Notes: generated by a model from the sequence alone, not told the origin. A stretch of 64,000 nucleotides of DNA from an uncultured Alistipes sp. (GCA_938014215.1 CALLRW010000008.1:3847-67846); one strand, 5' to 3'. Counted from the stretch's first letter, positions 17,787-26,883 are shown. Made by a program: numbers and translations.

Positions 17787-19283
17787 ATGCAAACTCTCCT
17801 GAAACACTGGACGCACGCCCTGCTCGGGTGGCTGGGCGTGACGTCGACCTCCAGCGATGCGTTGGATCGCTGGGTGGCTTTTGTGCTGGTCCTTCTGGCG
17901 GCGCTGATTCTCGATCTCTTTCTGCAGCTGGCTGTTGTGCGCGGTATCCGGCGCCTGGTCGAACGCACCCGCGTGAAGTGGGACGACAAACTCTTCAGCG
18001 TCCCGGTGCTCAACCGTTCGTGCCACGTGCTGATGGCCATCGTGCTGTCGGCCGTGCTGCCGGTGATCTTCGACGAGCAGACCACGGCCCGCATCGTCGT
18101 CGTGCGGCTGACGCAGATCCTCATTGTGGTGACCTTCCTGCGGCTGATCAACGCCCTGCTCTGCGCGGCGTTCCACATCGTCTCGCTGCGTCCCGACTGG
18201 CAGAACAAACCCATCAAGGGGTTGCGGCAGACGGCGCAGGGGTTCTTCACGATCGTTGCCGTCATCCTGATCGTGGCGATCCTGATCGACAAGTCGCCGG
18301 TCAAGCTGCTGACCGGACTCGGGGCCTCGGCGGCGGTGCTGATGCTCGTCTTCCGCGACAGCATCATGGGATTCGTCTCGGGCATCCAGCTCTCGGCCAA
18401 CAACATGCTGCAGGTCGGCGACTGGATCTCGGTGCCGAAGTACGGTGCCGACGGCACGGTCGAGGAGGTCTCGCTCACGACCGTAAAGATCCGCAACTGG
18501 GACAATACGCTGGCCATGCTGCCGCCCTACCTGCTGACGACCGACTCCTTCACGAACTGGCACGCCATGCAGCTCTCGGGCGGGCGGCGCGTCATGCGGT
18601 CGGTGTCGATCGACATGACGAGCGTCCACTTCTGCACGCCGGAGATGCTTGCCCGCTTCCGGCAGATCGACCTGCTGCGCGACTATATCGACCTGACGGA
18701 GCGGCGCATCGAGAGCTACAACGCCGCGCACGGCATCGCCCCGGGCGCCCGGAAGATCAACGGCCTGCACCAGACCAATCTGGGAGTTTTCCGCGCCTAT
18801 CTGGTGCGCTATCTCGAGGCGGAGGTCCCGGTCAACAAGTCGATGACGCTGATGGTGCGCCAGCTGCAGCCGACCGAGACGGGCATCCCGATTCAGCTCT
18901 ATTTCTTTACCGATACGGTGGTCTGGACCGAATACGAAGGGATTCAGTCGGATGTTTTCGATCATGTGCTGGCAGTGATCCCCGAATTCGGGCTGCGGGT
19001 TTTCCAGAGCCCGGCGGGTTCGGACGTTGCGGCGCTCGGGGATTTTCTGCAGGGCGACGATTCGCAGGACTCCTCCCCGAGGCCGGATCCCTCTCCGGAA
19101 TCCGAAATCTCTCCGACACCGGCCCCTTCCATGGAATCCGAGTCCTCTCCGTCCTCTCCGGACCCCGAAACCTCTCAGACACAGACCTCTTCCAAAGAAT
19201 CCGGTCCCTCTCCGACGTCGGCGACTTCGGGGCGTTCGGGTGCGGCCGGTGCAGGTGGGCCGGCGTCCGGATCTAAAGCGTGA
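17787..19283 (+). CDS. MscS-family mechanosensitive channel (YbdG-like) with Ser/Pro-rich tail
   Basis: A 498-residue membrane protein with about five hydrophobic helices before the MscS core. The pore-lining helix and beta domain are recognisable: GLGASAAVLMLVFRDSIMGF, then NNMLQVGDWISVPKYGADGT, then EEVSLTTVKIRNWDNT. An insertion in the beta domain (TSVHFCTPEMLARFRQIDLL) and overall size are typical of YbdG. The channel releases solutes on hypo-osmotic shock. The last 80 or so residues are an imperfect repeat of Ser, Pro, Glu and Ser-Glu-Ser blocks (SPESEISP, MESESSPSS, SKESGPSP) with no known role. The 3' end overlaps the convergent AspT-type transporter by 11 bp. Confidence 0.9.
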   Translation: MQTLLKHWTHALLGWLGVTSTSSDALDRWVAFVLVLLAALILDLFLQLAVVRGIRRLVERTRVKWDDKLFSVPVLNRSCHVLMAIVLSAVLPVIFDEQTTARIVVVRLTQILIVVTFLRLINALLCAAFHIVSLRPDWQNKPIKGLRQTAQGFFTIVAVILIVAILIDKSPVKLLTGLGASAAVLMLVFRDSIMGFVSGIQLSANNMLQVGDWISVPKYGADGTVEEVSLTTVKIRNWDNTLAMLPPYLLTTDSFTNWHAMQLSGGRRVMRSVSIDMTSVHFCTPEMLARFRQIDLLRDYIDLTERRIESYNAAHGIAPGARKINGLHQTNLGVFRAYLVRYLEAEVPVNKSMTLMVRQLQPTETGIPIQLYFFTDTVVWTEYEGIQSDVFDHVLAVIPEFGLRVFQSPAGSDVAALGDFLQGDDSQDSSPRPDPSPESEISPTPAPSMESESSPSSPDPETSQTQTSSKESGPSPTSATSGRSGAAGAGGPASGSKA

Positions 19284-20934
19284 ACATCAGCAACACCTGG
19301 ACGGTGATAACGCGCAGGAACATGCAGACGGGGTAGACCGTGGCGTAGGAGACCGACGGATTGTCGCCCTCGATGGTATCGTTGGCGTAGTTCAGGGCCA
19401 TGGGGTTGGCCATGCTGCCGCAGAGCAGGCCGGCGACCGAGCCGAAGTCGACCTTCATGATCCGCAGGGCGAACCATCCGACCAGCACCACCGGTACGAA
19501 CGTCAGCAGGAATCCCGTTCCGAGCCACAGCAGCCCTTCGGGGCGCATGACCGTCTCGAAGAAGTGCGTCCCGGCGTCGAGACCCAGGCAGGCCAGATAC
19601 ATCGACAGACCCAGGGCGCGCAGCATGAGGTTGGCGCTCTGCGTCGTGTAGGTGATCATGTGCAGACGGGGGCCGAACGTGCCGATCAGGATGCCGACGA
19701 TGATCGGGCCGCCGGCCAGACCCAGCTTGACGGGGATCGAGATGCCGGGGATCGAGACGGGGATGCTTCCGAGCGTCAGTCCGAGGATCAGTCCGATGAA
19801 GACCGAGACGAGGTTCGGTTCGTTGAGGCTCTTGACGGCGTTGCCGAGGATCTTCTCGACATTGCGGATGGCCTGGGCCTCGCCCACCACCGTGAGGCGG
19901 TCGCCCAACTGCAGCCGCAGGTCGGGCGTGGCGAGCAGCTGCACGCCCGAACGGTAGACGCGGCTGATGTTGATGCCGAACGAGTTGCGCAGCCGCAGCT
20001 GCGAGAGCTTTTTGCCGTTGATCTCGGGACGGGTCACCAGAATCCGCTGGGAGATGAGCTGGCTGTCGACCGCATTCCAGTCGATGTTCTCCTTGTTCCA
20101 GTCCTTTTTCTCCTGTTCGCCGAAGATCATCCGCAGGGCATCGGCTTCGCCCGGTGTGGTGATGACCAGGATGACGTCATCCTGCTGGAGGGTCTTGTCC
20201 GATGTGGGGATCGAGACCTGTCCGTTGCGCCAGACGCGCGAGATGACGAAGTGGTGGTGGCTCTGCAGGGCGATGTCGTGGACGCTCTTGCCGAAGAGGG
20301 CCGGATTGGTGATGTGGTAGCTGGCGATGAAGACGTTCTTGCGGTGTTCGGCGTCGGGTCCGGGCAGATCTGACGGCCGTACGAAGAGCTTGCGCATGAA
20401 GGCGATGGCCAGAATCACGCCCACGACGCCCAGCGGATAGGTCACGGCACAGCTCAGTGCCGCCCCGCTGTCGTCCATTCCCATCTGTTTGAGTACCTGT
20501 TGGGCGGCACCCAGCGCCGGGGTGTTGGTCGTTGCGCCGCACAGGATGCCCGACATGTCGGACATGCGGATGCCGAAGGCGTAGCTCAGTCCGGCGGCCG
20601 CGAGCGTGCCGACGATGATCAGGGCGATGGCCGGCGAGAGGAGCCGCGTCCCCTCCGAGCGCATCGAGCTGAAGAATCCGGGGCCGACCTGCAGTCCCAG
20701 GGCGTAGACGAAGATGATCAGGCCGAAACTCTCGGCATAGGTCAGCATGGCCGGGTCGAGTTTCAGTCCGAAGTGGCCGGCCAGAATACCCACGAAGAAG
20801 ATGAAGGCCGTGCCGAGCGAGATGCCGAAGATGCGGATCTTGCCCAACCCGATCCCGAGCGCGGAGATCAGCGAAATCACCACGACGGCCTGCAGGGCCG
20901 AGGGTACGAGAAGCAGGTCTTTAAGCCATTCCAT
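19273..20934 (-). CDS. AspT/YidE/YbjL-type putative transporter with two TrkA-C domains
   Basis: A 553-residue inner-membrane protein. Two duplicated membrane halves (about 10-175 and 380-553) each carry the family glycine motif (GPGFFSS; GLDAGTHFF) and a GxxSNPxAL-like segment (GATTNTPALGAAQ; GSMANPMALNYA). Between them lie two RCK_C (TrkA-C) regulatory domains at about 200-280 and 285-370. The family includes the aspartate-alanine exchanger AspT, but most members, such as YidE and YbjL, have no proven substrate. A -7 box TACTTTTG lies upstream. The 3' end overlaps the MscS gene by 11 bp in tail-to-tail orientation, leaving no room for an intergenic terminator. Confidence 0.9.
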   Translation of the reverse strand: MEWLKDLLLVPSALQAVVVISLISALGIGLGKIRIFGISLGTAFIFFVGILAGHFGLKLDPAMLTYAESFGLIIFVYALGLQVGPGFFSSMRSEGTRLLSPAIALIIVGTLAAAGLSYAFGIRMSDMSGILCGATTNTPALGAAQQVLKQMGMDDSGAALSCAVTYPLGVVGVILAIAFMRKLFVRPSDLPGPDAEHRKNVFIASYHITNPALFGKSVHDIALQSHHHFVISRVWRNGQVSIPTSDKTLQQDDVILVITTPGEADALRMIFGEQEKKDWNKENIDWNAVDSQLISQRILVTRPEINGKKLSQLRLRNSFGINISRVYRSGVQLLATPDLRLQLGDRLTVVGEAQAIRNVEKILGNAVKSLNEPNLVSVFIGLILGLTLGSIPVSIPGISIPVKLGLAGGPIIVGILIGTFGPRLHMITYTTQSANLMLRALGLSMYLACLGLDAGTHFFETVMRPEGLLWLGTGFLLTFVPVVLVGWFALRIMKVDFGSVAGLLCGSMANPMALNYANDTIEGDNPSVSYATVYPVCMFLRVITVQVLLMFTL

Positions 20935-20969
20935 CTGTGCGGGTCATTTATTGCGGGTTGAAAACGGTG

Positions 20970-20977
20970 CAAAAGTA
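20970..20977 (-). promoter_or_regulatory. -7 box of the AspT-type transporter gene
   Basis: On the minus strand TACTTTTG, 35 bp before the ATG at 20934. No clear -33 element. Confidence 0.45.
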
Positions 20978-21036
20978 GGTCAAATTTTTCGTTTTGCCGC
21001 CATTTCGGCGTGAAAAGTGCACGCCGTGTGGCGGTT

Positions 21037-21681
21037 TCAGAGCAGCAGGCGGCGCAGTTCGTCGACACTGGCGGCGAAATGGCCGGGCCTTGCCGCCTCG
21101 AGTTCGCCCGCTTCGGCATATCCCCAGCCCACGGCCACCGAGTCGAGCCCCGCCGCCGCGGCCCCTTCGATGTCGTAGCGGCGGTCGCCGATCATCACCG
21201 CCTCGTCGGGACGGATCCCGAGCTGTGCGAGGGCGTGGCGGATCACCTCCACCTTGGTCGTGCGCCGTCCGTCGAGTTCGCTGCCGGCAATCAGGCGGAA
21301 GTGGCGGGCGATGTCGAAATGTTCGGCAATCCGGCGGGCGAACGTCTCGGGTTTTGAGGTGGCCATCACGTTGACGCACCCGGCGGCGGCCGTATCGGCC
21401 AGCAGCTCCGGGATCCCGGCGTAGAGCTCGTTCTCGAAGATCCCCTTCGGGGCGAAGTATTCGCGCATCCGGGCGATGGCTTCGGCCGTTTCGGCCTCGT
21501 TCATACCGTAGCGGTCACGGAACGACTCGGCCAGCGGCGGCCCGATGAAGGGGCAGAGTTCGTGCAGGTCGCTCACCTCGATGCCGAAGTGGCGCAGGGC
21601 GTACTGCACCGAGCGGGTGATTCCCAGCATCGGGTCGCTCAGCGTACCGTCGAGGTCGAAGAAGAGGTATTTCCGGAGCAT
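21037..21681 (-). CDS. HAD-superfamily phosphatase (phosphoglycolate phosphatase-like)
   Basis: 214 residues from the ATG at 21681. A longer frame starts upstream but would include the -7 box at 21703-21710. HAD motif I is FFDLDGTLSD near the start (residues 6-15), with the nucleophile Asp. A helical cap follows (about 16-85). Motif II is VMATSKPE, motif III the Lys in RRTTKVEVI, and motif IV MIGDRRYDIEGA. This pattern fits Gph/PgmB-type cytoplasmic phosphatases acting on small phosphorylated metabolites. The exact substrate is not determinable. It stands between the AspT-type transporter and the CoA-transferase operon and has its own promoter. Confidence 0.9.
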   Translation of the reverse strand: MLRKYLFFDLDGTLSDPMLGITRSVQYALRHFGIEVSDLHELCPFIGPPLAESFRDRYGMNEAETAEAIARMREYFAPKGIFENELYAGIPELLADTAAAGCVNVMATSKPETFARRIAEHFDIARHFRLIAGSELDGRRTTKVEVIRHALAQLGIRPDEAVMIGDRRYDIEGAAAAGLDSVAVGWGYAEAGELEAARPGHFAASVDELRRLLL

Positions 21682-21702
21682 GTCTTTTGAAGATTCAGAC
21701 TG

Positions 21703-21710
21703 CAAAGATA
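21703..21710 (-). promoter_or_regulatory. -7 box of the HAD phosphatase gene
   Basis: TATCTTTG on the minus strand, 21 bp before the ATG and directly after the upstream operon's terminator. Confidence 0.5.
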
Positions 21711-21712
21711 CG

Positions 21713-21744
21713 CAAAAAGCCCGGTCTCCCACAGGAAACCGGGC
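21713..21744 (-). terminator. terminator of the iorAB/aminotransferase/CoA-transferase operon
   Basis: On the minus strand GCCCGGT pairs with ACCGGGC (21738-21744 with 21719-21725), followed by CTTTTTG. It lies 26 bp beyond the CoA-transferase stop. Confidence 0.75.
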
Positions 21745-21770
21745 CGTTTTGTTGCTTTTCGCGGGGCCGG

Positions 21771-23066
21771 TCAGGCCTTCATGCGCAGGAACGAGTATCC
21801 GTATCGCTTGGCGGCGGCACGCTCCAGCTCCTCGCGGACCGACGGATGGGCGATTGCGATCAGAGCCCGGGCCCGTTCGGCGAGGTTCTTGCCCCGCAGA
21901 TGGGCCACGCCGTACTCCGTGACGACGTGCTGGATCATGTGGCGCGTCGTCACCACGCCGGCGCCGGGTGTCAGCAGCGCCTTGATCTTCGACTCGCCCT
22001 TCGGCGTCATCGAGGGCATGGCGATGAAGGTTTTACCCCCTTCCGAGAGGGCGCCGCCATACATGAAGTCGTGCTGCCCGCCGACACCCGAGATGATGCG
22101 TTCGCCGACCGAATCGGCGCACACCTGTCCCGTCAGATCGACCTCGACGGCCGAGTTGATGGCCATCACCTTGGGGTTCTGGCGGATGCGGAACGGGTCG
22201 TTGGTCCACGCCACATCCTTCATCACCAGATCCTTGCGGTAGTCCATGTAGTCGTACAGCCGGCGCGAACCCAGGGCCAGTGAGGCCACCGAGATGCCGG
22301 GCAGGACGACCTTCTGCGAGTTGTCGATCACGCCGCTTTCGAGCAGCGGCAGCACGCCGTCGGTCATCGCTTCGGTGTGCAGACCGAGGTGCTTGTGGTC
22401 CTTCAGGGCCCCCAGCACGGCGTTCGGAATGCCGCCGACGCCGATCTGCAGCGTGGCGCCGTCGGGGATCATCTCGGCGATGGCCCGTCCGATGCGCAGT
22501 TCAATTTCGGAGGGCACGGCCGTCGGCACCTCGACCAGCGGCGAGTCGACCTCCACGGCGGCGTCGAAGCGCGACACGTGGATCACGGCGTCGCCGTACG
22601 AGAAGGGCATCGCGTGGTTGACCTGTGCGATGATGACGCGGGCGCACTCGACGGCCGAAACGGCCAGGTCGGCCGAGACGCCGAACGAGCAGTATCCCTC
22701 CTCGTTGGGGAGCGAGACGTTGATCAGCGCCACGTCGAGCGGCAGCGTGCCGTCGCGGAACAGTCCGGGGATCTCGCCCAGGAAGGCCGGGATCGACTGT
22801 CCGTACCCGTCGGCGAGCCAGCGGCGGATGTTGTTGGCCACGAAGAGGCTGTTGACAAGGAACGACTCCCGGAATTCGGGCCGGCAGTAGGGGGCGTCGT
22901 GGGCGCCGACGGCGAAGGCCGAGTAGACCTTCACGCCGCGCAGCTCCTCGCCGCGGTCGGCCATGGCGGCCACCAGCACCTCGGGGATCGACGTACTGCC
23001 CTGGATGTAGACGCTCTGATTCGATTGGATGAGTTTTACCGCCTCCGCGGCTGTCGTATATTGCAT
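21771..23066 (-). CDS. acetyl-CoA hydrolase/CoA-transferase (4-hydroxybutyrate CoA-transferase-like)
   Basis: A 431-residue class I CoA-transferase. The oxyanion loop GVGGIPNAV sits at 209-217 and the catalytic glutamate is Glu232 in HTEAMTDG. The N-terminal Rossmann-like half starts with IQGSTSIPEVL. Family members move CoA between acetyl-CoA and carboxylic acids (acetate, butyrate, 4-hydroxybutyrate, succinate). It is the last gene of the operon iorA-iorB-aminotransferase-CoA-transferase, 18 bp after the aminotransferase. From that context it probably exchanges CoA between an aryl- or branched-acyl-CoA made by IorAB and acetate. The substrate is inference. Confidence 0.9.
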   Translation of the reverse strand: MQYTTAAEAVKLIQSNQSVYIQGSTSIPEVLVAAMADRGEELRGVKVYSAFAVGAHDAPYCRPEFRESFLVNSLFVANNIRRWLADGYGQSIPAFLGEIPGLFRDGTLPLDVALINVSLPNEEGYCSFGVSADLAVSAVECARVIIAQVNHAMPFSYGDAVIHVSRFDAAVEVDSPLVEVPTAVPSEIELRIGRAIAEMIPDGATLQIGVGGIPNAVLGALKDHKHLGLHTEAMTDGVLPLLESGVIDNSQKVVLPGISVASLALGSRRLYDYMDYRKDLVMKDVAWTNDPFRIRQNPKVMAINSAVEVDLTGQVCADSVGERIISGVGGQHDFMYGGALSEGGKTFIAMPSMTPKGESKIKALLTPGAGVVTTRHMIQHVVTEYGVAHLRGKNLAERARALIAIAHPSVREELERAAAKRYGYSFLRMKA

Positions 23067-23084
23067 GGCAGGTTGAATTTTCGC

Positions 23085-24398
23085 TTACAGCGGGTGGTTT
23101 TCGGCAAAGGCCTTGAGACGCTGGTCGAGCAGTTCGAACTGTTCGGGGCGGTTCATCTGCGAGACGCAGACCCGGATCCCGTGCTGATGGCTGCCCGTCG
23201 AAGAGAGCGAGATGGCGCAGACGCCGCACAGCAGCAGTTCGCTCAGCAGTTCGGCGCTGGTCATCGACCCGTAGCCGATCGTGTAGAAGAAACCGTCGCC
23301 GACCCGCTCTTCGCGGTCCTTGTCGTAGACGATGCGGAAGCCGTGGCGCAGGAAGATCTCCTTCGTCATGCGGGCCCGGCGGGCGTATTCGGCCGTCTCG
23401 CCCACGAAGTCCAGCTTTCCGTCGGCCGCGGCGCGGAACATCGCCGCCAGGGCATACTGGGCCGAGTGGCTCGTGCCCGACGAGGCGGCGTAGAGGAACG
23501 TCAGCACGTAGGCGTCACCCAGACGGGCGATGCCGTAGCGTTCGCGCAGCGCCTCGTATTCGCGGTGGAACAGCGTGTCGGAGATGGCCACCACGGCGAT
23601 GCGCTGCCCGGCGTAGCTGAAGATCTTCGATCCGGAGATCATCACGATCCAGTTCTTCGTGTATCGGGCCACGGTGGCCTGATAGGGGGCCTCGAAGGGG
23701 CGTCCCAGCGGTTTGCGGAAGTCCATGCAGAGGTAGGCCAGATCCTCGATGACGATCGTGTCGTAGCGCGTGGCCAGTTCGCCGATCGTGCGCAGCTCCT
23801 CCTCCGTGAGGCAGACCCACGAGGGGTTGTTCGGGTTCGAGTAGACGATGGCCGCCACGTCGCCCTGCGACAGGTAGCTTTCGAGTTTCGGGCCGAGCTT
23901 TTCGCCGCGGAAGTCGTAGATGTCGAACGAGTCGTTCGGGATGCCGAGGATGCGGACCTGACTCCGCTGGACGGGGAATCCTGGGTCGATGAAGAGGATC
24001 TTGCGGCGTTTCGGATCGAGCTGCGAGCACATCAGGAAGGTGGTGAAGCTGCCCTGCATCGAGCCGACCGTCGGGATGCACCCCCGCGGATCGATCTCCA
24101 CGTCGAGATAGGCCTTGATGAAGCGGGCGGCCTGCTCCTTGAGCTCCGGCAGACCGTACATGTTGGGGTATTGCGAGGCGACGCCCCGGGCCAGAGCCTC
24201 CCGTTCGGCCTCGACGCCCACCCGTTCGGGCGGCAGCCCCGGGATGCCCATCTCCAGATGGATGAACTCTTCGCCCGTCGCGCGCTCCATGATGCGGGCG
24301 ATGTCGCCCGACTGGCGGATCGTCGCCCGGGCGATGTCCGCGATATCCATCTGCCGGAGCGCCTCCTGCAGGTAGGAACGGTCAAAGGGAGCCTTCAT
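23085..24398 (-). CDS. pyridoxal-phosphate aminotransferase, class I/II
   Basis: A 437-residue fold-type I aminotransferase. The PLP-binding Lys258 lies in ISGSKIFSYAGQRI, the ring-stacking aspartate is Asp219 in IVIEDLAY, and the substrate Asn is in YSNPNNPSW. Length and motifs suit aromatic or alanine-type transaminases that make a 2-oxo acid from an amino acid. Its start overlaps the iorB stop by four bases (ATGA), which strongly suggests that its 2-oxo acid product feeds IorAB. Amino-acid specificity cannot be fixed by reading. Aromatic substrates are favoured only by the pairing with IorAB. Confidence 0.9.
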   Translation of the reverse strand: MKAPFDRSYLQEALRQMDIADIARATIRQSGDIARIMERATGEEFIHLEMGIPGLPPERVGVEAEREALARGVASQYPNMYGLPELKEQAARFIKAYLDVEIDPRGCIPTVGSMQGSFTTFLMCSQLDPKRRKILFIDPGFPVQRSQVRILGIPNDSFDIYDFRGEKLGPKLESYLSQGDVAAIVYSNPNNPSWVCLTEEELRTIGELATRYDTIVIEDLAYLCMDFRKPLGRPFEAPYQATVARYTKNWIVMISGSKIFSYAGQRIAVVAISDTLFHREYEALRERYGIARLGDAYVLTFLYAASSGTSHSAQYALAAMFRAAADGKLDFVGETAEYARRARMTKEIFLRHGFRIVYDKDREERVGDGFFYTIGYGSMTSAELLSELLLCGVCAISLSSTGSHQHGIRVCVSQMNRPEQFELLDQRLKAFAENHPL

Positions 24399-24982
24399 CG
24401 TCCGGTCTGTTTTTTGGCGGTTTCGTACCCGGCGCGGAAGGCGGCGAGGTTGGCCTCGACCACCGCCTCACCCTTGCGGGCGAAGATGGCGCGGATACCC
24501 TCTTCGAGCTTTTCGGCCTCGATGTCGAGCATCGGCGTGGCGGCGCCCAGCAGCGCCATGTTGGCCGAGCGCGGCGACGCGGCCGCACGGGCCATCGCGT
24601 CGGCATCGAGCGTCACGACATGGGGCAGTGCACGGAGCTCCGTTTCGAGACTCTTTTCGTCGGGATAGTTCGGAATGTTGACAACCGGCACGGTGTTGGT
24701 CACCACCCAGCCGTCGGCCGCCAGCCACTCGAGGTAGCGCAGCGACTCCATCGGTTCGAGCGAGATGATGAGGTCGGCTCCGCCGCGCGGGATGAGGTCC
24801 GAGCGGATCTCCGACGAGGAGATCCGCAGGTGCGACTGAACGTCGCCGCCGCGCTGGCTCATGCCGTGGACTTCGGCCTGTTTGATCTGCAGCCTCTCGG
24901 CCAGGGCGGCACGGCCGATAACCGTGGCGATGGAGAGGATACCCTGTCCTCCCACGCCCGAAAGTATGATATCTTTTTTCAT
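24395..24982 (-). CDS. iorB: indolepyruvate oxidoreductase subunit beta
   Basis: A 195-residue protein of the pyruvate:ferredoxin oxidoreductase gamma-domain family. It opens with KKDIILSGVGGQGILSIATV, a glycine-rich stretch typical of IorB, followed by HGMSQRGGDVQSHLRI. Together with IorA it converts an aryl-pyruvate plus CoA to aryl-acetyl-CoA and CO2 with electrons going to ferredoxin. It is 21 bp after iorA and overlaps the aminotransferase by four bases. Length is normal. Confidence 0.93.
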   Translation of the reverse strand: MKKDIILSGVGGQGILSIATVIGRAALAERLQIKQAEVHGMSQRGGDVQSHLRISSSEIRSDLIPRGGADLIISLEPMESLRYLEWLAADGWVVTNTVPVVNIPNYPDEKSLETELRALPHVVTLDADAMARAAASPRSANMALLGAATPMLDIEAEKLEEGIRAIFARKGEAVVEANLAAFRAGYETAKKQTGR

Positions 24983-25003
24983 GTCTTAGCGTTTCCGGAA
25001 GGT

Positions 25004-26602
25004 TTATTTGTTTTTGGCGGCGGCGTGACGTTTGGCCGTCTGGATGCACTCGCGGCGCGGAATGATCACCGAGACGCCCTTGTAGGCGATCTCTTCGCGG
25101 ATGACATCCTTCATCAGTTCGCGGTTTTTGGGCAGGGGCACCACCACGCGGATGTGGGCCGGATCGACGCCGATGCCGGCGCAGATCTGCTCCAGACGTC
25201 CCGTGCCGGCCGAATCCTGACCGCCGGTCATACCCGTGGTGAGGTTGTCGGAGATCACCACCGTGATGTTGGCCCCCTCGTTGACGGCGTCCAGCAGACC
25301 GGTCATGCCCGAGTGGGTGAACGTCGAGTCGCCGATGACGGCCACCGAGGGGTGTTGCCCGGCGTGGGCGGCGCCGATGGCCATCGTGATCGAGGCGCCC
25401 ATGTCGACGCACGAGTCGATGGCGTGGAACGGGGCCAGCCAACCCAGCGTATAGCAGCCGATGTCGCTGAATACCTTTCCGTTGGGGAATTCACGCACGA
25501 CCTCCGTCAGGGCGGTGTACATGTCGCGGTGACCGCAACCCTGGCACAGGGCGGGCGGACGCGGCACGACGATCTGGCTGGCGGCATGGGCCGGATGCGG
25601 GGCGAGACCCAGGGCGGCGCGGACGCTGTCGGGGGTCAGTTCGCCCGTGCGGGGGAGATCGCCGCTCATGCGGCCGCGGATCGGAAGCGGTTCGGGCAGT
25701 ACGCCGCGCACGGCCTGCTCGATGAAGGGCTGCCCCTCCTCGATGATGAGCAGTTCGCGGCACTCCCCGGCCAGACGGCGTACGAGGGCCTTCGGCAGCG
25801 GATATTGCGAGATCTTCAGCACGGGATAGGGCACCCCGTCGGGATAGTTCTCCATCAGGTAGTTGTAGGCGATACCGCTGGCGATGATGCCCAGACTCTT
25901 GTCTGCGCCCTCGGTGTAGCGGTTGAATCGGCTCTCGGCGGCCTCCTGCTCCAGGCGGGCGTTGTCCTCGATGAGCGTTTTGTAGCGCACGCGCGAGTTG
26001 CCGGGCATGAGCACCCACTGGCGGGGCTTTTCGGGATAGCTCAGCGGATTCACCTCGCGCTGTTCGCCGACCTCGACCACGGCCCGCGAGTGGGCCATGC
26101 GGGTGGTCAGCCGCATCAGCACGGGAATCTGGTAGCGCTCCGAGAGGTCGAAGGCGGCCTGCACCATGTCGTAGGTCTCCTGCTGGGTCGAAGGCTCGAA
26201 GGTGGGGATCAGGGCGAACTGCCCGTAGAAGCGGGAGTCCTGTTCGTTCTGCGAGGAGTGCATCGAGGGGTCGTCGGCCACGACGACGACCAGACCGCCG
26301 TGAGCGCCGGTCATGCCGGAGTTGACGAAGGCGTCGGCGGCGACGTTCAGTCCGACGTGTTTCATGCAGACCATGGCGCGTTTGCCGACGAACGACATGC
26401 CGAGGGCCTCCTCCATGGCCGTCTTTTCATTGGCCGACCACACGCGGTGGACGTTTCGTTCGGCGGCCAGCGGATGGCCCTGAATGTATTCCGTGATTTC
26501 GGTCGATGGCGTGCCCGGATAGGCGAAGACGCCCGACAGTCCCGCGTGGAGGGCCCCCAGTGCGAGGGCTTCATCTCCGAGTAAGAGTTCGCGTTTTGGC
26601 AT
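25004..26602 (-). CDS. iorA: indolepyruvate oxidoreductase subunit alpha, without the C-terminal ferredoxin domain
   Basis: A 532-residue thiamine-diphosphate enzyme. The N-terminal pyrimidine-binding domain (about 1-170) has GVFAYPGTPSTEI, a middle domain follows, and the C-terminal TPP domain (about 360-515) has CQGCGHRDMY and the metal motif GDSTFTHSGM ending ISDN. Archaeal IorA carries two [4Fe-4S] clusters in a C-terminal ferredoxin domain. Here the chain stops at IPRRECIQTAKRHAAAKNK with no CxxCxxC motif. Electrons must therefore reach an external ferredoxin by another path. It is the first gene of the operon, with a good promoter, and is transcribed divergently from a GntR regulator. 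Confidence 0.92.
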   Translation of the reverse strand: MPKRELLLGDEALALGALHAGLSGVFAYPGTPSTEITEYIQGHPLAAERNVHRVWSANEKTAMEEALGMSFVGKRAMVCMKHVGLNVAADAFVNSGMTGAHGGLVVVVADDPSMHSSQNEQDSRFYGQFALIPTFEPSTQQETYDMVQAAFDLSERYQIPVLMRLTTRMAHSRAVVEVGEQREVNPLSYPEKPRQWVLMPGNSRVRYKTLIEDNARLEQEAAESRFNRYTEGADKSLGIIASGIAYNYLMENYPDGVPYPVLKISQYPLPKALVRRLAGECRELLIIEEGQPFIEQAVRGVLPEPLPIRGRMSGDLPRTGELTPDSVRAALGLAPHPAHAASQIVVPRPPALCQGCGHRDMYTALTEVVREFPNGKVFSDIGCYTLGWLAPFHAIDSCVDMGASITMAIGAAHAGQHPSVAVIGDSTFTHSGMTGLLDAVNEGANITVVISDNLTTGMTGGQDSAGTGRLEQICAGIGVDPAHIRVVVPLPKNRELMKDVIREEIAYKGVSVIIPRRECIQTAKRHAAAKNK

Positions 26603-26633
26603 AGTTCGAGGTTGGTTTATTCTTCGGATTCTA

Positions 26634-26663
26634 CAAAATTACAAATTTTCAGCAGACGGGCAA
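26634..26663 (-). promoter_or_regulatory. promoter of the iorAB operon
   Basis: On the minus strand the -7 box is TAATTTTG (26634-26641). A TTG -33 element (26661-26663) lies 19 nt upstream. The divergent gntR promoter is about 160 bp away. Confidence 0.6.
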
Positions 26664-26825
26664 GTTTTTACGCTGAATTATTACGTCACGGGCCGAATTG
26701 GCCGAAATTTTTCTGCTTTCGGGACTTTTTTGTATAAAAATGTTAAGCGCTGTCGGGGCTCGTCGGCCCTGGGAGCGGTCGGAGCACATTTTCAGCGCTT
26801 TTCGCCGGAAAAAGGCGGCGGATAA

Positions 26826-26857
26826 TTTTGGTTTGATTGGTTTTTTTGCGATCTTTG
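26826..26857 (+). promoter_or_regulatory. promoter of the gntR gene
   Basis: TTTTG at 26826-26830, then 19 nt, then GATCTTTG at 26850-26857, one base from TAnnTTTG. The box ends 26 bp before the gntR ATG, which argues against the longer frame starting at 26698. Confidence 0.55.
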
Positions 26858-26883
26858 CCCTGTTAACCCGAAATCGAACGGAC

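Noticed and set aside
26603..26883. Specific GntR/FCD operator in the iorA-gntR intergenic region
   Set aside because: Several short AT-rich symmetric words exist but none clearly matches a FadR-type palindrome, so no site is assigned.
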